This document shows positions 59,453 through 64,000 of a stretch of DNA of 64,000 nucleotides, piece by piece. A model generated the notes under the pieces. The model saw nothing but the letters and a program-made list of their open reading frames with translations, searched no databases and was not told the origin of the DNA. The first letter of the stretch is position 1; every line of letters starts with the position of its first letter. Source of the stretch: Bursaphelenchus xylophilus. Lineage: Eukaryota > Nematoda > Chromadorea > Rhabditida > Aphelenchoididae. Where the stretch lies: positions 5,208,001-5,272,000 of the forward strand of contig CAJFCV020000001.1 in the NCBI GenBank assembly GCA_904066235.2. Direction: 5' to 3'. A program made the translations under genes and the position numbers.

Positions 59453-59767
59453 CTATTGGGATTCCTCTTGTTGTTGGGCCAAGATCTTGGGCTTAATGTG
59501 CTTCCACAACTTTCCTTGGTTGTTCTGCAATATTACTCGACATAAATATCGTAAATGACGTATTTTACAAATGAAAAAGCGAGAGGTAACGCTTTTTGTT
59601 AGATCTTAAAGACAGAACAAGCAATAAAATCAACTTACGGATTCCCAGAAAGCCTCAGTTCCCCTGTTTAAGACCAAATCCAACACGAAAACTCCTCCGG
59701 CAGCGGTCAAGAGTAAGGTGGAGAATCGCTTGCCGGCAACATTGTAGAAGGTTCCGAAGACACCCAT
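59453..59767 (-). CDS. UQCR10: Cytochrome bc1 complex subunit 9 (UQCR10/QCR9)
   Basis: Small inner-membrane subunit of respiratory complex III. Two exons (59767-59639 and 59524-59453) give 66 residues, the family's usual size. N-terminal matrix segment, one membrane helix (FSTLLLTAAGGVFVLDLVL), then the family signature 'NQGKLWKHIKPKI' (human NEGKLWKHIKHK). The C-terminus is extended by a Gln/Glu-rich tail (AQQQEESQ). It diverges from the demethylase gene with 417 bases between start codons. Confidence 0.9.
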
Positions 59768-60184
59768 GTCTCAATCTGGATTCGGTTTAGACAAACTGAA
59801 AGCAAAAAACGTCACATTTCCTAAAACGAACAAAAATCGCGGTAAAGTAATTGGTGAAGAGGTAAAATAATATTTTATGATGGATCTGATGAAAAAAAAA
59901 ATTAGAAAAACGTTTCATTTAGTACCATAACAACCCACAACAATTATATTACACATGAGTTCAAAGAGAAAAGAATCCTTGAGACTGCAGCTAGCGCCCG
60001 AATGAATAACACAGGCGAGGTGCGCCCAGGCTGCGCAGTCTGCAGAAAAAATAAAAATGAATGGCGTCGGAAAGTAAAATACGAATTTGTATCCAAAGTT
60101 AGCATAGGATTTGTGGGAACAGAGTCCATTACATGGATTTCAGTGCCCTTTTCTCTAAACTTCTTATGGGCATCAGTTTCAGAC
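59768..60184. promoter_or_regulatory. Divergent promoter region, UQCR10 and LSD1
   Basis: 417 bases between two ATGs on opposite strands. A GTTTCAG acceptor ends one base before the demethylase ATG codon context (AC ATG), a likely trans-splice site. No TATA box seen. Confidence 0.5.
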
Positions 60185-63100
60185 ATGAGCGACATTGAAA
60201 GTACATCTGATCCCAGCTTGGAGTCGAATGGTCGTTTCTCGGCGGTTGTAACTCCGGAGAGTTCAGACACTCCTCCACCTGATCTGAGTCGGCTTCGACC
60301 GACCAGAGTGTTGGCTCGTCGAGAATATGCCGAAGACGGAGATGAACAGCCCTTTGATCTGGTGGACGGAGATCTTTGCCGATGGGAGGAAGACGACATT
60401 AGTAGGTGTTTCAATTTTGCTTGATGACTTTAGAAAATGCAACAAGGAACGCTTTTGGTCTGCAGATTGAATTATTTATGCATATAGAACCCTTCTGTAA
60501 AAGCATTCTATTTCCAATCTCCTTTCAGAACTAAGATACGCCGCAGAAAATGCCCGATTACCCTATGATTGCATGAGTGATGTCGAGGTGGAGCTGTTCC
60601 CAGAGCAATGCGTTGATAATGCGACTAAGAACGTTTACGTTTTCCTCCGAAATTTCATTGTAAGTTTGTTTTAATAATTTTTGATACCTAATTTAGTTGA
60701 ACCAATGGGATCTGAATCCTCGAATTGAACTGAGCCTTGCTTCGGTGTACGAAGAAATCCCGGTTGCTTATAAAAGTTTGTACAGCGTGGTACCGAAAAT
60801 CCACGCGTTTTTGCAAAGATATGGCTATATTAACCATGGCTCCTTCTTGAGAGAAGGCGACATCAGCAAGAGTAAGAGTGATTTTTTTTTGATTATTGTT
60901 TTTAGTTCCCCAACAGAAATCGAAGCATCGAGTAGTCGTGGTTGGTGCCGGAATCGCCGGTCTCGTTTGTGCCCGCCAACTTCAATTCTTCGGATTTAAT
61001 GTTGTTGTTGTGGAAGCTAGAGGTCGAATTGGAGGCCGGGCCTTTACTCATGAGGTTGGAAAAGGTCTGGAGTTGGGTGCAGATATCATTGAAGGCTCGA
61101 GTATGTTGTTCTGTCCATGTTTTGATCAATTTTTATGTTATACTAGACCATTAAAACAAGAATTGATCTAAAGCAATGCCATGTTTTTAGCTGGTAATCC
61201 AATCCTCACAGTGATGGGCCAAGAAGGCTTGACGAGAATTCCAGTCCAATCCGGCTGTTTAATTTATGATCAAGAGGGCGATCTTCTCCCAGAAGCTTAT
61301 CTAAAACCCGTTCAGCAGCTCTTCCGGACGGTCTGCGAATCTGTATATAGTCTCACAAAGTTGCCAGTCGAGCAACTTAGTCGCAAACTTTCTAATGAAA
61401 GTTTGGAAAGTAAGTATTTTGTTTTTATGGATTATTTAATTTTAGGTAAAAATGGTTCGGAAAAGTCGGAGAATGGTACTGGAAATGGGACCCATGAGGT
61501 AAAAGAGACACCGAACGATAAATTGCTAAAGTTGAAGAGCTTCAGTGTTCAAGAAGTGGTGGAAATGATGCTAGAGTAACTGGATTTCTGTTGCTTTTTT
61601 TACTTTTCTTTAGAATTCAAGAGATGGATGCGTGTGATAAAAGATTTGAGTGTTCCAAGAGCTTGAAGTATCTCTCAGATTTCCTGGAACAAATCACTAA
61701 AGAGGTAAGGATATTTTTAAATAATTTATGACATTAAATTATATTATCCATGACATCAAATTAATTAAAACTTTAGATGATTATGATCAGCAAATTCATT
61801 GATGACGCGGGAAAGAAGTTGGTCGAGTTGGATGACGAGAATATCGAGCCGGATCATGAGGATTTGGACAAGATTGAGGACAAGGAAAAGCTCGATAAAG
61901 TTTTGGAGATCAGATGTCTTTCCAATGATCTGGAGATGGCTAAGGAACGCCTGGAGGATCTGATTGCACAGTATACGGATGTGGAGAGTGTCTCCAAGAA
62001 CTTGAAAGCATCCGCTCCAGCGTAAGTCGAGGATTTTTCAGATAAAAAGATTTTTGCCATGGATAAGCGGAAAAGTTGCGATTTTTGTGCAAAATACAGA
62101 GATTTGTGATTACAGGTCAAACTTTATGGGCAAAAACGACCGAGACTTGTTCGAATTCTACTTGGCCAACCTTGAAAAGCGACTTGGAGCCCCGTTGGAA
62201 AAGATTTCCGCCTTTGAATGGGCTGGAGGAATCGGGAAAAACCTCAAGGGAGAGTGCTACATGGGTAAGAAATACTTTATTTTGGGCATAGAAAGTTAAA
62301 TCATTTAGTGATAATGATTTAAAAAGGGTTTATACGGGTTTTTCTACTAATCTTTTTTGTAATCTTTAGTTGATGAAGGGATGGTTCGAATTGCGACCGC
62401 TCTTTCGTACAATCTCAACATCCAAAAGCTCTGTTCCGTATATGAAATTGAGGAAATCGAGAATCAACTTGGCTCAGAAATGGAGATTCGGTATCAAAAA
62501 ACGGTTAAATCCTCGCATCATGAAGATGTGGCCCAACAATCTGATGATAGTGACATTGAAATCATCAACGAAGAAGAGGAAAACTTTGAGGAGGAAGACA
62601 GCACCCTCAGGGCTGATATTTGCGTCTGTGCCGTCCCGATCGGCATTTTGAAAGTAGGATTTTTGGAATTTTAGATCCAGCTGTCATGGTGAATATAATT
62701 TTTGTTTTTTAGGAGAAATTAATTGAAATTTCTAATGGATCAACTCCAAAATCGTCGAAAAATACCAATTCAAAGTCTCCGTCTGTCGATAAGTCGGATA
62801 AATCGAATGAAAAACGAGATGAAACCCCTGGATCCGACGCCTCCTCAAAGCTAGAAACGAAGCCAGATCGAATCAAGTTCATTCCGGAATTGCCCGACGA
62901 GTTCAAAGAGGCCATTGAGAGAGTTGGTAAGAAGCTACACCTGATTTTCTTTATTATTTTAGGCTTTGGAACGGTAAACAAGGTGATTCTGCAGTTCTCG
63001 ACCCGGTTTTGGCCTGAAAATATGTTCATGGGACGACTGGGGGACCCGGGAAAGTCTAGAGGAGAGATGGTTCTGTTCCTCTCCAAGCCCAGATCCACAT

Positions 63101-64000
63101 CTTTATACGCTTATCTGAGTGGGGAGTCGGCTTATTTGATGAATTATTTCGATGGAGAACTGCTGGCTCAGAGGTGTATGACAATATTGAATACAATGTT
63201 TGGAACCGAAGTCCCACCTAAGGTAATGAAAGCTTGCTGTTTTTTTGGAATGTGAGATTTGAAAGTTTGAATTCCCGCCAATCTTGGCACTGTGTTTTAA
63301 CGGTGTCTAAATTGCTATTTATGGTTTAATTGAGAAAAAGTAAACAAAGTAAAGGTCAAAGGAGATCAATAATGATATTAAATGTTATTTAGAACTTGTT
63401 TTGAGAAATTTGGAACCTTATTTTACCTATTTGCAGCCGATCAAAGCGATAATTACGGAATGGCAGAACGACGCCTTTTCCCAAGGCTCCATTCCCTACA
63501 TAAAGCCGGGCAATTCGGCCTCGGACTATGACCTCCTGGCCCGGCCAACCTCTCTCCTCCCCAACACTAGTAACAAGTTGTATTTCACGGGAGATTGGAC
63601 TACATCAAGGTACCCGGGAACCCTTCATGGAGCATATTTGGCCGGATTAAATTGTGCCAGACAGATTGCGGACGCTTATTTGGGACCGGTCAATGATAGG
63701 AAGGTGATGGATGAGTTGATTAAAGAGGGAAAGAGGTTGCTGAACATCCATGAAGAAAAGTTGAGGAGTCGGAGGGATAACGGTAAGTGATTTCGAGTGA
63801 AGTACGAAAATTTTTGTTGGGTATTTGATTGAATTTGGTTGTAAATGGAGATACGGTATTAGGTTTTGTAAAGTGATGTTTTTTGGACCTTCTTTACTGC
63901 TGAAGTGATAAAAAAAATGAAGAATTCATTGAAAATACGATTTTTGGGCGTAATTTTGCTGGAAGTCGAGTGTAATACGTGAATCGTGAGATGTAGACAT
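60185..64000 (+). CDS. lsd-1: LSD1-type histone lysine demethylase (KDM1), 3' end off window
   Basis: Nuclear FAD-dependent amine oxidase removing mono- and dimethyl marks from histone H3 K4. About 13 exons, the last visible ending at about 63785. In order: a disordered acidic N-terminus, a SWIRM domain ('[20 protein letters not shown]', '[12 protein letters not shown]'), the FAD-binding Rossmann motif '[17 protein letters not shown]' with '[13 protein letters not shown]', a Tower-like helical insert (about 61480-62020, '[22 protein letters not shown]'), the catalytic-lysine segment '[13 protein letters not shown]' (K661 equivalent), 'DYDLLARP' and the FAD tail '[25 protein letters not shown]'. 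Low-complexity inserts ([19 protein letters not shown] and a Ser/Lys/Asp-rich stretch) interrupt the oxidase domain. C. elegans has lsd-1 and spr-5; which this is cannot be decided by eye. Confidence 0.92.

Noticed and set aside
59944..60414. 156-codon minus-strand frame in the UQCR10-LSD1 gap
   Set aside because: Overlaps the acidic first exon of the demethylase; antisense shadow with no homology.

Overview
This is nuclear DNA from a nematode. Genes are split by short introns (often 35-60 bp) with the worm acceptor consensus TTTTCAG. Several start codons sit 1-10 bases after such an acceptor, with no upstream exon needed, as expected for spliced-leader trans-splicing. The best protein matches are worm families: a tau-tubulin-kinase-like CK1 kinase, ShK-domain secreted protein, cysteine synthase-like (CYSL) enzymes, an LGC-type Cys-loop channel and a cathepsin F array. 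I cannot name the species, and the gene order is not one I recognise from Caenorhabditis.

Layout. 1-10.5 kb: six genes in a row on the minus strand. These are an ERdj5/DNJ-27 ER disulfide reductase (3' end off the window, a tRNA-Lys in one intron), a TMEM234-like membrane protein, two tandem purple acid phosphatases and two tandem cysteine synthase-like enzymes that carry the beta-cyanoalanine-synthase Asn-loop. 11.5-14.1 kb: isovaleryl-CoA dehydrogenase and an unrecognised small protein, both plus. 14.3-28.7 kb: an array of five cathepsin F-like cysteine peptidases (one minus, four plus). They share a three-exon plan and mostly share CTTATCA (GATA-factor) sites just upstream, consistent with gut digestive enzymes; two share a nearly identical 5' half. 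A 1.1-kb foldback transposable element lies between the last two. 30.3-34.7 kb: a divergent SLC34 sodium-phosphate cotransporter and the kinase. 35.0-39.7 kb: core histone cluster H2B-H4-H2A-H3-H2B, all plus, each with TATA box and 3' stem-loop. 39.9-43.2 kb: a helical-repeat protein with an acidic C-terminus whose introns carry three tRNA-Pro(AGG) genes. 45.2-49 kb: a Wnt ligand (plus), tRNA-Asp, and a PDZ-domain protein (minus). 49.7-50.8 kb: a secreted protein with two ShK domains. 53.1-58.7 kb: a GluCl/LGC-type channel subunit with a 2.8-kb intron (fourth tRNA-Pro), a 22-nt exon and an apparent one-base frame break. 58.8-64 kb: a small membrane protein, complex III subunit UQCR10 (minus), and an LSD1-type histone demethylase that runs off the right end.

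The genes do not form one pathway. The coherent groups are the local families made by tandem duplication: phosphatases, CYSL enzymes, cathepsins, histones and tRNA-Pro. The most unusual signals are the tRNA-Pro copies that all carry A54 in the T-loop, the cyanoalanine-synthase signature, the cathepsin 5'-half homogenisation, the altered SLC34 QSSS motifs, the H3 3'-end relics beside both H2B genes, and the channel frame break. I found no evidence for a wholly new biological system.
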